A stretch of 6,359 nt of DNA from Rikenella microfusus (GCA_020719105.1 DYQV01000146.1:1-6359), one strand, 5' to 3'; positions 1 through 6,359 are shown, counted from the first letter of the stretch. Numbers and translations are program-made. The notes: generated by a model from the letters alone, not told the origin.

Positions 1-1656
1 TTAAAACTTTGCCACCAAAGGCATCCTACGCCCAAAACCAAAGGCTTTCGATGAGATGCGAAGGGTAGGCGGTGCCTGAACCCGTTTATACTCATTCATA
101 TTCACCAACCGAAGCACTTTATTGACTATCGTAGCGTCAAAACCCATAGCAATAATTTCAGAGGCACTCAGCTTTTGTTCAATGTACTGTAAAAGTATGG
201 CATCCAGCAAATCGTATTCAGGTAATGAATCGGAATCTTTTTGATCGGGACGCAGCTCGGCTGATGGTGGTTTAAGGATAGTATTAATCGGGATTATTTC
301 CTTATCCCGATTAATGTATCGGGCCAATTTCAACACATCGGTTTTGTAAACATCACCCAACACACTCAATCCGCCGTTCATATCACCATATAAAGTTCCG
401 TAACCCACAGCGGCCTCACTTTTGTTGCTGGTGTTGAGCAAAATATGCCCCAGTTTATTCGACAACGCCATGAGCAACGTTCCGCGAACCCTGGCTTGGA
501 TGTTCTCTTCGGTAACATCGGCTGGCAAACCTTCAAAGATTTGTGACATGCCTTCATTCATAGAATCCACCATGGGTTGAATGGGAACCAGATGGTAATC
601 AATTCCCAGGTTTTGGGCTAAATCTACGGCATCTTTAATGGAATGGTCCGACGAAAATTTTGAAGGCATCAGTAACACTTTTAGGTTTTCAGCTCCCAAT
701 GCCTCGGCAGCTAACACCAGAGTAACCGCTGAATCAATTCCACCGCTCAATCCAAGGGTGGCTTTTTTGAAATTCATTTTTCCCATATAATCACGGATTC
801 CAATTATAAGGGCCTCATGTATTTGTGCGATATAGTCAACGGATTCTTTTTGCAATGGAGTGTATTTTCCCTGCATGAGTTGTCGGGTATCAATTATCTT
901 CAGGTTTCCGGTAAAAATGCCGCACTTTTCCACCACTCGTCCTTGTGCATCCAAAGCCATGGAATCGCCATCAAAAATGAGTTCGGTATTGCCGCCGGTT
1001 TGGTTCACATAAATAACAGGCAACTTGAATTTGACGGCATTTTCCTGCAAAACCTGAACCCTTACTTTGCCCTGGTTGTATGAAAACGGCGAAGCGGCTA
1101 TATTGATGACATATTCGGGATTGAGCTTTGCCAATTCTGTCATGGGCGATTTTTTGTACAAAGCCCCTTTGGCCGTAATATAAGCCGATGGTTGCTTGTC
1201 CCAAAGGTCTTCGCAAATGGTTAGGGCAAATTTTTCACCCTTCCATTCAATTAATTGATATAGCTCGTTTGGCTCAAAATATCGGTATTCATCGAAAATG
1301 TCGTAGGTAGGGAGCAAGGTTTTGTGGCGGGTTTCTATAACCTGCCCATTAGCGAGTAAACATGCTGAATTGTGGAGCTTTTTTCCTTTTGTTTCAGGAT
1401 TTATGGTAGGCACGCCAACTATTGCGGCAATGTCAACGCAGTGCAAAGCAATTGATTTCACGGTTTCTTCGCATCGGACAATAAAATCGTGCTGTTCCAA
1501 TAAATCGTGCGGTGGATAGCCACATATTGAAAGTTCGGAGAAAACCACCAAATCGGCACCTTGCTTTTTAGATTGGGAAATGGCAGTTATTATTTTTGCA
1601 GTATTCGATTCAAAATTCCCTACATGAAAATTAAGTTGGGCTAGTGCAACTTTCAT
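1..1656 (-). CDS. nadE: Glutamine-dependent NAD+ synthetase (nitrilase-fused)
   Basis: This enzyme makes NAD+ from nicotinic acid adenine dinucleotide, ATP and glutamine, the last step of NAD synthesis in the cytoplasm. The 551-residue protein is complete. The N-terminal glutaminase (nitrilase fold, about residues 1-260) shows the expected triad: Glu41 in FSELSICGYPP, Lys112 in RHKTLLPTYDIFDEYRYF and Cys148 in TICEDLW. The C-terminal synthetase domain has the ATP-binding PP-loop SGGIDSA (304-310), the NTSNKSEAAVGYGTLYGD stretch from residue 408, the KPPSAELRPDQKDSDSLP loop near 462-479, and a GRRMPL end. It starts at ATG 1656, next to the conserved KVALAQLNF strand. It lies 44 bp downstream of the barrel gene with no promoter-like element in the gap, so cotranscription is likely. 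A perfect 12-bp inverted repeat lies inside it. The family call is secure. Confidence 0.97.
   Translation of the reverse strand: MKVALAQLNFHVGNFESNTAKIITAISQSKKQGADLVVFSELSICGYPPHDLLEQHDFIVRCEETVKSIALHCVDIAAIVGVPTINPETKGKKLHNSACLLANGQVIETRHKTLLPTYDIFDEYRYFEPNELYQLIEWKGEKFALTICEDLWDKQPSAYITAKGALYKKSPMTELAKLNPEYVINIAASPFSYNQGKVRVQVLQENAVKFKLPVIYVNQTGGNTELIFDGDSMALDAQGRVVEKCGIFTGNLKIIDTRQLMQGKYTPLQKESVDYIAQIHEALIIGIRDYMGKMNFKKATLGLSGGIDSAVTLVLAAEALGAENLKVLLMPSKFSSDHSIKDAVDLAQNLGIDYHLVPIQPMVDSMNEGMSQIFEGLPADVTEENIQARVRGTLLMALSNKLGHILLNTSNKSEAAVGYGTLYGDMNGGLSVLGDVYKTDVLKLARYINRDKEIIPINTILKPPSAELRPDQKDSDSLPEYDLLDAILLQYIEQKLSASEIIAMGFDATIVNKVLRLVNMNEYKRVQAPPTLRISSKAFGFGRRMPLVAKF
283..315. repeat. 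Perfect 12-bp inverted repeat inside nadE
   Basis: The arms are ATTAATCGGGAT (283-294) and ATCCCGATTAAT (304-315), separated by nine bases (295-303). In the nadE transcript this could fold into a 12-bp stem with a 9-nt loop. The arms fall exactly on codons 448-451 (Ile-Asn-Arg-Asp) and 455-458 (Ile-Pro-Ile-Asn), just before the conserved KPPSAELRP loop. What is seen is the symmetry. Whether it is an RNA hairpin, a protein-binding dyad or a chance result of codon choice is not known. Confidence 0.85.
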
Positions 1657-1700
1657 TAAAAAAGAAGTTTAATGATATACGATTATTAAATTATGTTTGT

Positions 1701-2387
1701 TTAAAACAGCACCCCAATTTTCAAGACCAAACTGTGTAACAATACATTGTCGTTTACTTTTTTGCCTGAGTTTGAGGTGGCATCTATGAAACCGTTGTTA
1801 TAAATTATGCCAACTGTAAGGGCCGTATTTTTCGAAAAAAAGTAGTTGAAACCGGTGCCAATGTTGTATCCAAGATTGTAAAAACTTACTTCTTCTTTAC
1901 ATCCTGCTCCGGTCACTGAAAAAGCTCCACTTTCTGTTTCCGCTTCAATATCGGCCGATGCACCAATGAGGAATTGGTTGGTTATCCCAAATTGAGCGTA
2001 ATAAACAAAATAGCCTATTTGGTTTGATTCCATGCGGAACGACAACGGTACTTCGATGTATTGAAGTTTGTATTTTATCAGTGAACCGGGAAAAAGTGTT
2101 TTTGTAGAAGTATTAGTAGTAAAATCAATGGTGTCGCTGTAAATCAGTGTTCCACCCGTATTACTGATCAACAACCCAGTGGAAAGGCTGTAGCGTTCTG
2201 CAAAAAAGAAATCGGATTGCAGTCCAAAGCTAAAACCCAGGGTTGCCCCATCGGATTTAACCGTTTCCACATCGGATTTCATCCATGAAGCATGAGGACT
2301 AAAGCTTAATCCCATTCGTATTCCTTGGGAGTATAGGGTAAAGGGAATTATTACCATAAATAAAGCAACACATAGATTTTTCAACAT
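1701..2387 (-). CDS. Small outer-membrane beta-barrel protein, PorT-like family
   Basis: This is predicted to be an outer-membrane beta-barrel of 228 residues. The N-terminus is a signal peptide (MLKNLC, then a hydrophobic stretch) with likely cleavage after LYS at residue 20, giving a mature start at QG. The remainder alternates polar and hydrophobic residues with many Gly and aromatic positions. It contains the YIEVPLSF motif (110-117) typical of the Bacteroidota OMP_b-brl_2/PorT-like family and ends in a terminal Phe (IGVLF), the usual signal for barrel insertion. I chose ATG 2387; an in-frame GTG two codons upstream (2391-2393) is possible, but the signal peptide fits the ATG better. The gene precedes nadE and is divergent from gldB. 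The family is large and mostly uncharacterised, so no claim is made that this is PorT itself; its ligand or partner is unknown. Confidence 0.82.
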   Translation of the reverse strand: MLKNLCVALFMVIIPFTLYSQGIRMGLSFSPHASWMKSDVETVKSDGATLGFSFGLQSDFFFAERYSLSTGLLISNTGGTLIYSDTIDFTTNTSTKTLFPGSLIKYKLQYIEVPLSFRMESNQIGYFVYYAQFGITNQFLIGASADIEAETESGAFSVTGAGCKEEVSFYNLGYNIGTGFNYFFSKNTALTVGIIYNNGFIDATSNSGKKVNDNVLLHSLVLKIGVLF

Positions 2388-2430
2388 ATTCACTTTTATT
2401 AAATTGTAAATCGGGCTTTAAAAACTGTCG

Positions 2431-2438
2431 TAAAGATA
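2431..2438 (-). promoter_or_regulatory. Candidate -7 promoter element for the barrel-nadE block
   Basis: Read on the minus strand this is TATCTTTA, seven of eight matches to the Bacteroidota sigma-ABfr -7 consensus TAnnTTTG. It lies about 44 bp upstream of the chosen ATG. No TTG is found at the normal -33 distance; the nearest (2452-2450) is only 11 bases away, which is too close. GTCG (2427-2430) and CGAC (2447-2450) flank the element as a weak interrupted dyad. Confidence 0.4.
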
Positions 2439-2459
2439 AATAATTTCGACAAGCCTGTT

Positions 2460-2467
2460 TATATTTG
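2460..2467 (+). promoter_or_regulatory. Candidate -7 promoter element for gldB
   Basis: TATATTTG matches the Bacteroidota -7 consensus TAnnTTTG at every fixed position and lies 27 bp before the gldB ATG, implying a short leader of roughly 20 nt. No good -33 TTG is visible. The element also decides the start codon: the upstream in-frame TTG at 2465 falls inside it, so translation from there is unlikely. Confidence 0.5.
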
Positions 2468-2494
2468 TGCATAACATTGGAAAACTTACATATC

Positions 2495-3499
2495 ATGAAA
2501 TCATACGGAATTATTAGCTTGGTACTTTTGTCTCTTTTGTGGCAAAGTTGTTCGCGCAAACCATGGGATATTGATATTTCAAACATTGAAATTTCGCAGC
2601 AATACCAACGGTTCGATGTGGATCTGTTTTCAGTCAATCCAGATAGTATTTGGCAAATGGTGCCTAACTGGGAGCAGAAATATGGCAATTTTTTTGAGGC
2701 ATACAATCAGCAAATCATCAAAATTGGAGGCACCAATCAGATGGATTATGCCAAAAAATTGAAATATTTTCTTACCGATCCATACATTGCCGATGCTTAT
2801 GCCGATGTTCAGCTAAAATATAGTGAATTGCCCTTTAAAGATGAGCTTATTGACGCATTTAAGCGCTACTATTATCATTTTCCGGATAAAAAAATCCCCA
2901 ATATTTACACCCACGTTTCAGGTTTTAACCAATCCATTGTGGTCGATTCGGCTTATATTAGCATCAATTTGGATAAATATTTAGGACCTGATTCAAAGTT
3001 TTATAGCATGTTGCGCACTCCACAGTACCTGAGTGAGAATATGCACCCACAAAAGATACCCGCCGATGTGGTGATGGCCTTGGCATTGACAGAATTTCCC
3101 TTTTCAGGTGAAAAGGACGATCTTCTCAGTCAAATGCTTTATTATGGAAAAATACATGTATTTGTTGATGCCATGCTGCCCGAAACGGCCGATACTTTGA
3201 AATGGGGATATACACAGGAAAAAATCAGGTGGTGCCAAAAGAACGAAAAGTTTATGTGGCTGTATTTGATTGAAAACAAGCTGCTATTCAATTCGAGTTA
3301 TAAAGAGAAAAAGCGATATATCGATGATGGCCCATTTACCTCCACTTTTTCGAATGAATCGCCTGCCCGAACCGGTCAATGGTTGGGTTACCAAATAGTG
3401 AATGCCTACCTTAAGGAACATTCGGAGGTTACGCTGCCACAATTAATGGAGGACCAAAATTATCAGGTAATCTTGAATAAGTCGAAGTATAAGCCGTAA
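2495..3499 (+). CDS. gldB: Gliding motility lipoprotein GldB
   Basis: The protein has 334 residues. GldB is a lipoprotein needed for gliding in flavobacteria; homologues also occur in Bacteroidota not known to glide, and its biochemical role is unresolved. Start ATG 2495 gives a lipoprotein signal (MKSYGIISLVLLSLLWQSC) with lipidation expected at Cys19; the WQSC box is loose but usual for the phylum. Family blocks are visible: YYYHFPDKKIPNIYT (125-139), YISINLDKYLG (154-164), LLSQMLYYGK (210-219), GYTQEKIRWCQKNEKFMWLY (238-257), ESPARTGQWLGYQIVNAY (288-305) and the C-terminal NKSKYKP. It has its own probable promoter and is divergent from the barrel gene. The usual partner gene gldC does not follow it; a propeller protein gene does. 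The TTG start ten codons upstream is rejected because it overlaps the promoter. Confidence 0.92.
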   Translation: MKSYGIISLVLLSLLWQSCSRKPWDIDISNIEISQQYQRFDVDLFSVNPDSIWQMVPNWEQKYGNFFEAYNQQIIKIGGTNQMDYAKKLKYFLTDPYIADAYADVQLKYSELPFKDELIDAFKRYYYHFPDKKIPNIYTHVSGFNQSIVVDSAYISINLDKYLGPDSKFYSMLRTPQYLSENMHPQKIPADVVMALALTEFPFSGEKDDLLSQMLYYGKIHVFVDAMLPETADTLKWGYTQEKIRWCQKNEKFMWLYLIENKLLFNSSYKEKKRYIDDGPFTSTFSNESPARTGQWLGYQIVNAYLKEHSEVTLPQLMEDQNYQVILNKSKYKP

Positions 3500-3531
3500 G
3501 GAGTTTATTCAACAGCACCTAATAAAACCAT

Positions 3532-3539
3532 TATATTTA
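3532..3539 (+). promoter_or_regulatory. Candidate -7 promoter element before the propeller gene
   Basis: TATATTTA is one mismatch from TAnnTTTG and lies 23 bp before the GTG start chosen for the downstream gene. No -33 TTG is seen at the right distance, and no terminator-like hairpin with a T-tract lies between gldB and this point (3500-3562). The downstream gene may therefore be read both from gldB and from its own start site. Confidence 0.35.
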
Positions 3540-3562
3540 CTTGCTTAACAAAGTTGTTACTC

Positions 3563-6097
3563 GTGAAAAAAATCCTTCTTATTCCATTATTGATCCTTAT
3601 CATATCAATTGTTTTAGGAATTCTCTTTACTAAACACAAACAGGTTCTTTTGCCAAAACTAAAACCTTTTGAGGAGTATCAATTCATGCGGAATTACCCC
3701 GATTTTGAAACGGGTGCCAAAGCTTATCAAAAGCATATTCGAAAAGAGGCAACCCGGGTGAAAAACCAAACTCAAAAAAGAGGGGAATCAATTCCCAAGT
3801 GGGTCACACAAGGACCTTACAACATTGGCGGACGAATTAATACCATTGCACACAATCCGGGAAACGGCCAAATTATTTATGTGGGAAGTGTATGCGGTGG
3901 AATTTTCAAAACTACCGATGGGGGGACAAGCTGGTTCCCAATTTTTGATGAACAAGCCTACCTTGCTATAAGTTGCATTGTGGTAAGCCCTGCCGATACC
4001 AACACCTTGTTTGTAGGAACCGGCGATCCGAATGTTTCAGGATATCCTTGGGTGGGCGATGGAATTTATAAAAGTACCGATGCAGGACAAACATGGGAAC
4101 ATCTTGGATTGGAACAGACTGGAATTGTTAGCAAAATTGCAGTCAATCCAATAAATCCCAACATTGTTTATGCTTCAACCATGGGAATCCCTTTTATCCG
4201 GGATGCCAATCGTGGATTATATAAAAGTACGGATGGAGGAACCTCATGGAACAAAGTTCTGTTTCTGTCGGAAGAGGCTGGAATAATTGACATGGTTATG
4301 GTGCCACAAAGTCCAGATACATTGATTGTGGCAGGATGGGATCGCATCAGGAACTACAATGAAAGCATTGTTTCCGGGCCTCATAGTAAAATATACCGCA
4401 CTTATGATGGAGGCGCAAACTGGGATACGCTATCTGTTGATTTGCCAACGGTTGAATCTTCGCGCATTGGGTTGACTCTTTCGCTTCAAGATACTCTTGA
4501 GGTTGTGGCGCAGTTTATTGATGCCACTAGTTTTGAAACGTCCGGGATTTTTAAATCAGTAAATTTTGGTTCTAATTGGCAAAAGTTAGAAGCTACTTAT
4601 ACTGAAGAAATATTAGGTGGTTTTGGGTGGTATTTTGGAAAAATCCGGGTTAACCCATACAACAAAAATCAAGTATTTATTTTGGGAGTCGATTTGTCAC
4701 GTAGCGACAATGGAGGAGCCAGTTTTGAGCTTGCTACGCCGCCTTGGAACACATACGAAGTGCACGCCGATAAGCACGATTTGGTTTTTATCGACAGTTT
4801 AACTCTTTTACTATCTACCGATGGGGGGTTGTATAAAAGTACCGATGGGGGTTTGAATTGGAATGATATTGAAAACATTCCCAATACACAATTTTACAGG
4901 GTGGCTGTTGACCCAAATAAAAATGACTTTTATTGCGGAGGTGCTCAGGATAATGGAACAAGTTATGGCCAAAAATCAGATAGCGTAAATTGGAAAAGGC
5001 TTTTTGTGGGTGATGGATTCCAACCGCTTTTTGATCCAAAACGGCCGGAGCTCATTTATGTAGAAACACAAAATGGTGGGTTGTATTATGTAATCGATAA
5101 AGACGGGGAATATGAATGGGATTTTTTTGAAAATGGACTGGATGAAAGCGATCGTCGTTCGTGGGATATGCCCATTTGTATGAGTAAAATAAATTCAAAA
5201 ATTATTTATACCGGTACCTACCGGATTTATAGAAATGTAGATTCCCCAACCGGAGATTGGGAGCCTATTAGCGATGATTTAACCGATGGAACGGATAATA
5301 AATATCACATTATTTCGGCCATCGATGCTTCACCGCTTACTGATAGTTTGGTAGCTTGTGGCAGCAGCGATGGAAAAGTTCATCTTTTTGATTCTATAAG
5401 TTGGCGGGATATTTCAGCAGGACTTCCCCAAAGGTATGTAACTTGTGTGCGATTCAGTCCCAATTCAAAGGAAAGTCTTTTTGTTTCGCATTCGGGCTAT
5501 AAAGCCAACGAAAATATACCTCACCTTCATCTTTCCGAAAACCTGGGACAAACCTTTAAAGACATTTCGGGAAATCTGCCTCAGTTAGCCATTAACAGTA
5601 TTGTTGTTTTAAAAGGATACCATGATTCGGTTGTTTTTGTAGCTACCGATGGCGGAATTTATCACACCCTAACCAAAGGACAAACTTGGGAACGGACCGG
5701 AACCGGAATGCCGGTGATACCTGTTTACGATTTAGCTTACGACGATACCAATCACCTACTGGTGGCCGGTACATTTGCCCGCTCTTTAATGACGTTGGAA
5801 TTGGAGCCAATTATTAAAAAATATAAGGAAGTCATTATACACGTTCCCGAGCAAAAAATTTCTATGGACATCTATCCAAATCCGGCTAAAAATTATGTAA
5901 TTGTTAAAAGTGCTGACTTTTCAAATGGTTCAATACTGACTATTGCTGAAATATCAGGTAAGATACTATTTACTCAAACGGTTGTTCCAACTGTTGAAAA
6001 TAAGATTAATACTTCCAGCCTGCTAAAAGGAACTTATCTGATATCGGTATATGATGGACAAAAGAAACTATATACCCAGAAATTGCTGATTCAATAA
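3563..6097 (+). CDS. Secreted Asp-box/VPS10-like beta-propeller protein with T9SS type A sorting domain
   Basis: This is a predicted cell-surface or secreted protein of 844 residues. A hydrophobic N-terminus (4-22) serves as a Sec signal, although no clear cleavage site follows it. A family-typical leader motif (FMRNYPDFETGAKAYQ, about 41-56) comes next, then WVTQGPYNIGGRINTIA, which opens the propeller. Asp-box motifs (S/T-x-D-x-G-x-x-W) are clear at 117-124, 171-178, 222-229, 280-287 and 426-433, with degenerate copies at 332, 381, 658 and 702. GGAQDNGT (459-466) is a conserved block of this family. Residues 766-844 form the T9SS sorting domain. I chose GTG 3563 because MKKILLIPLL is a normal signal start; an in-frame TTG at 3554 is the alternative. 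Such proteins are often labelled glycosyl hydrolase, but I see no proof of enzymatic activity. The stop overlaps the next start by one base. Confidence 0.9.
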   Translation: MKKILLIPLLILIISIVLGILFTKHKQVLLPKLKPFEEYQFMRNYPDFETGAKAYQKHIRKEATRVKNQTQKRGESIPKWVTQGPYNIGGRINTIAHNPGNGQIIYVGSVCGGIFKTTDGGTSWFPIFDEQAYLAISCIVVSPADTNTLFVGTGDPNVSGYPWVGDGIYKSTDAGQTWEHLGLEQTGIVSKIAVNPINPNIVYASTMGIPFIRDANRGLYKSTDGGTSWNKVLFLSEEAGIIDMVMVPQSPDTLIVAGWDRIRNYNESIVSGPHSKIYRTYDGGANWDTLSVDLPTVESSRIGLTLSLQDTLEVVAQFIDATSFETSGIFKSVNFGSNWQKLEATYTEEILGGFGWYFGKIRVNPYNKNQVFILGVDLSRSDNGGASFELATPPWNTYEVHADKHDLVFIDSLTLLLSTDGGLYKSTDGGLNWNDIENIPNTQFYRVAVDPNKNDFYCGGAQDNGTSYGQKSDSVNWKRLFVGDGFQPLFDPKRPELIYVETQNGGLYYVIDKDGEYEWDFFENGLDESDRRSWDMPICMSKINSKIIYTGTYRIYRNVDSPTGDWEPISDDLTDGTDNKYHIISAIDASPLTDSLVACGSSDGKVHLFDSISWRDISAGLPQRYVTCVRFSPNSKESLFVSHSGYKANENIPHLHLSENLGQTFKDISGNLPQLAINSIVVLKGYHDSVVFVATDGGIYHTLTKGQTWERTGTGMPVIPVYDLAYDDTNHLLVAGTFARSLMTLELEPIIKKYKEVIIHVPEQKISMDIYPNPAKNYVIVKSADFSNGSILTIAEISGKILFTQTVVPTVENKINTSSLLKGTYLISVYDGQKKLYTQKLLIQ
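3911..5689 (+). repeat. Asp-box propeller repeat region
   Basis: This is a protein-level repeat within the propeller gene. A Trp or Phe followed two residues later by a hydrophobic position recurs at residues 124, 178, 229, 287, 339, 388, 433, 477, 519, 566, 614, 665 and 709, a spacing of 42-58 residues that matches one propeller blade. At the DNA level only the YKSTDGG core is conserved: TATAAAAGTACCGATG appears at 4067 and 4832, with a one-base variant at 4220. The copies are otherwise well diverged, so this is an old repeat. Confidence 0.75.
5858..6094 (+). other. T9SS type A C-terminal sorting domain
   Basis: Residues 766-844 of the propeller protein form a compact beta domain beginning MDIYPNPAKNYVIV, continuing with ISGKILF and the LLKGTYLISVYDG turn, and ending TQKLLIQ. 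This is the standard layout of the Por-secretion-system tail (family TIGR04183). It directs a protein already in the periplasm through the type IX translocon. It is normally removed, and many cargos are then attached to surface lipopolysaccharide. Its presence implies that the host has a T9SS, none of whose core genes lie in this window. Confidence 0.9.
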
Positions 6098-6359
6098 TGG
6101 TTACAGATAAAAGAGAACTCCGCATTCACATAAGGCAATTGAAACAGCAATTGTTGGAGGGATTGCGGCTTGAAAAATCGGAAAAAATTATGGCTCGTTT
6201 AGAATCCAATCCCGATTTTAAAAAGGCGAAAACGGTGCTTATTTACTGGTCAATGCCCGACGAAGTGCATACCCATGACTTCATCAACAAGTGGTGGAAG
6301 TCAAAAATCATTCTGCTTCCATCGGTGCAGGGTTCTGTTTTAAAACTAAAGCAGTTTAT
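6097..6359 (+). CDS. 5-formyltetrahydrofolate cyclo-ligase (partial, cut by window end)
   Basis: This enzyme uses ATP to convert 5-formyltetrahydrofolate to 5,10-methenyltetrahydrofolate in the cytoplasm, returning stored folate to the one-carbon pool. Only 87 complete codons are present; the family is usually about 180-200 residues, so roughly half is missing. The N-terminal basic helix (DKRELRIHIRQL, with Lys5 and Arg9 in the nucleotide-binding positions), the KAKTVLIYWSMPDEVHTHDFI strand-loop (44-64; Glu56 fits the substrate-site Glu) and the IILLPSV strand are typical. The ATG shares its A with the TAA stop of the propeller gene (TAATG), which suggests coupled translation. The start is unambiguous because the first conserved helix follows immediately. 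Confidence 0.88.
   Translation, partial: MVTDKRELRIHIRQLKQQLLEGLRLEKSEKIMARLESNPDFKKAKTVLIYWSMPDEVHTHDFINKWWKSKIILLPSVQGSVLKLKQF

Noticed and set aside
817..1519. Plus- and minus-strand open frames inside nadE
   Set aside because: They are shadows of a well-conserved gene in the correct frame; their products are rich in Cys and His and have no recognisable motif.
1657..1700. Possible promoter or terminator between the barrel gene and nadE
   Set aside because: No TAnnTTTG-like element is present on the minus strand; the only dyad (TTTAAT/ATTAAA) is short and AT-only.
2576..2592. Seven-bp inverted repeat ATTTCAA/TTGAAAT in the early gldB coding region
   Set aside because: Several repeats of this size are expected by chance in an AT-rich window of this length.
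2299..2706. Minus-strand open frame of about 135 codons overlapping the barrel and gldB starts
   Set aside because: It runs antisense through the gldB start and overlaps the barrel in another frame; its translation shows no family features and it would cover both promoters.
3547..3558. AACAA-AG-TTGTT palindrome just before the propeller gene start
   Set aside because: The loop would be too short to fold well, there is no following T-tract, and such short palindromes are expected by chance.
4067..4847. TATAAAAGTACCGATG copies as a mobile or tandem DNA repeat
   Set aside because: The identity is confined to the YKSTDG codons of Asp boxes in frame and reflects protein motif conservation.
4617..5039. 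Short open frames on both strands inside the propeller gene
   Set aside because: They are shadows of the real frame, which carries clear Asp boxes throughout.
3563..6097. Calling the propeller protein a sialidase or GH74 glycosidase
   Set aside because: Asp boxes are structural and occur in many non-enzymes; I could not identify catalytic residues by eye.

Overview
The window reads as an ordinary chromosomal segment of a member of the Bacteroidota. Three protein-level signs point there: a GldB-type lipoprotein, a secreted protein ending in a type IX secretion (T9SS) sorting domain, and a small PorT-like outer-membrane barrel. The DNA agrees: it is moderately AT-rich, lacks clear Shine-Dalgarno sites, and has TAnnTTTG-like -7 promoter elements. 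The sequence style suggests Bacteroidales/Marinilabiliales rather than Flavobacteriales, but that is only an impression. I see no RNA gene, CRISPR array, insertion sequence, attachment site or phage gene.

Layout. The minus-strand block (1-2387) holds an outer-membrane beta-barrel gene followed 44 bp later by nadE, the glutamine-dependent NAD+ synthetase. The nadE stop codon is the first three bases of the window. A 107-bp divergent intergenic region (2388-2494) carries -7-like promoter elements facing both ways. The plus-strand block (2495-6359) holds gldB, then after 63 bp a large Asp-box/VPS10-like beta-propeller protein with a T9SS sorting domain. That gene's stop codon overlaps by one base the start of a 5-formyltetrahydrofolate cyclo-ligase gene, which runs off the right edge.

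How the genes fit together. Three of the five are envelope or secretion genes: the barrel, GldB (gliding motility/T9SS-associated) and the propeller protein, which is a likely T9SS cargo. The other two are cofactor housekeeping genes for NAD and folate. A GldB-linked surface module is an inference from proximity only. I found no convincing new defence, mobile or regulatory system. The points most worth a second look are: a perfect 12-bp inverted repeat lying codon-aligned inside nadE; 13 blade-spaced Trp/Phe positions suggesting two tandem propellers; gldB followed directly by a propeller gene rather than gldC; and translational coupling of the surface protein to a folate enzyme.
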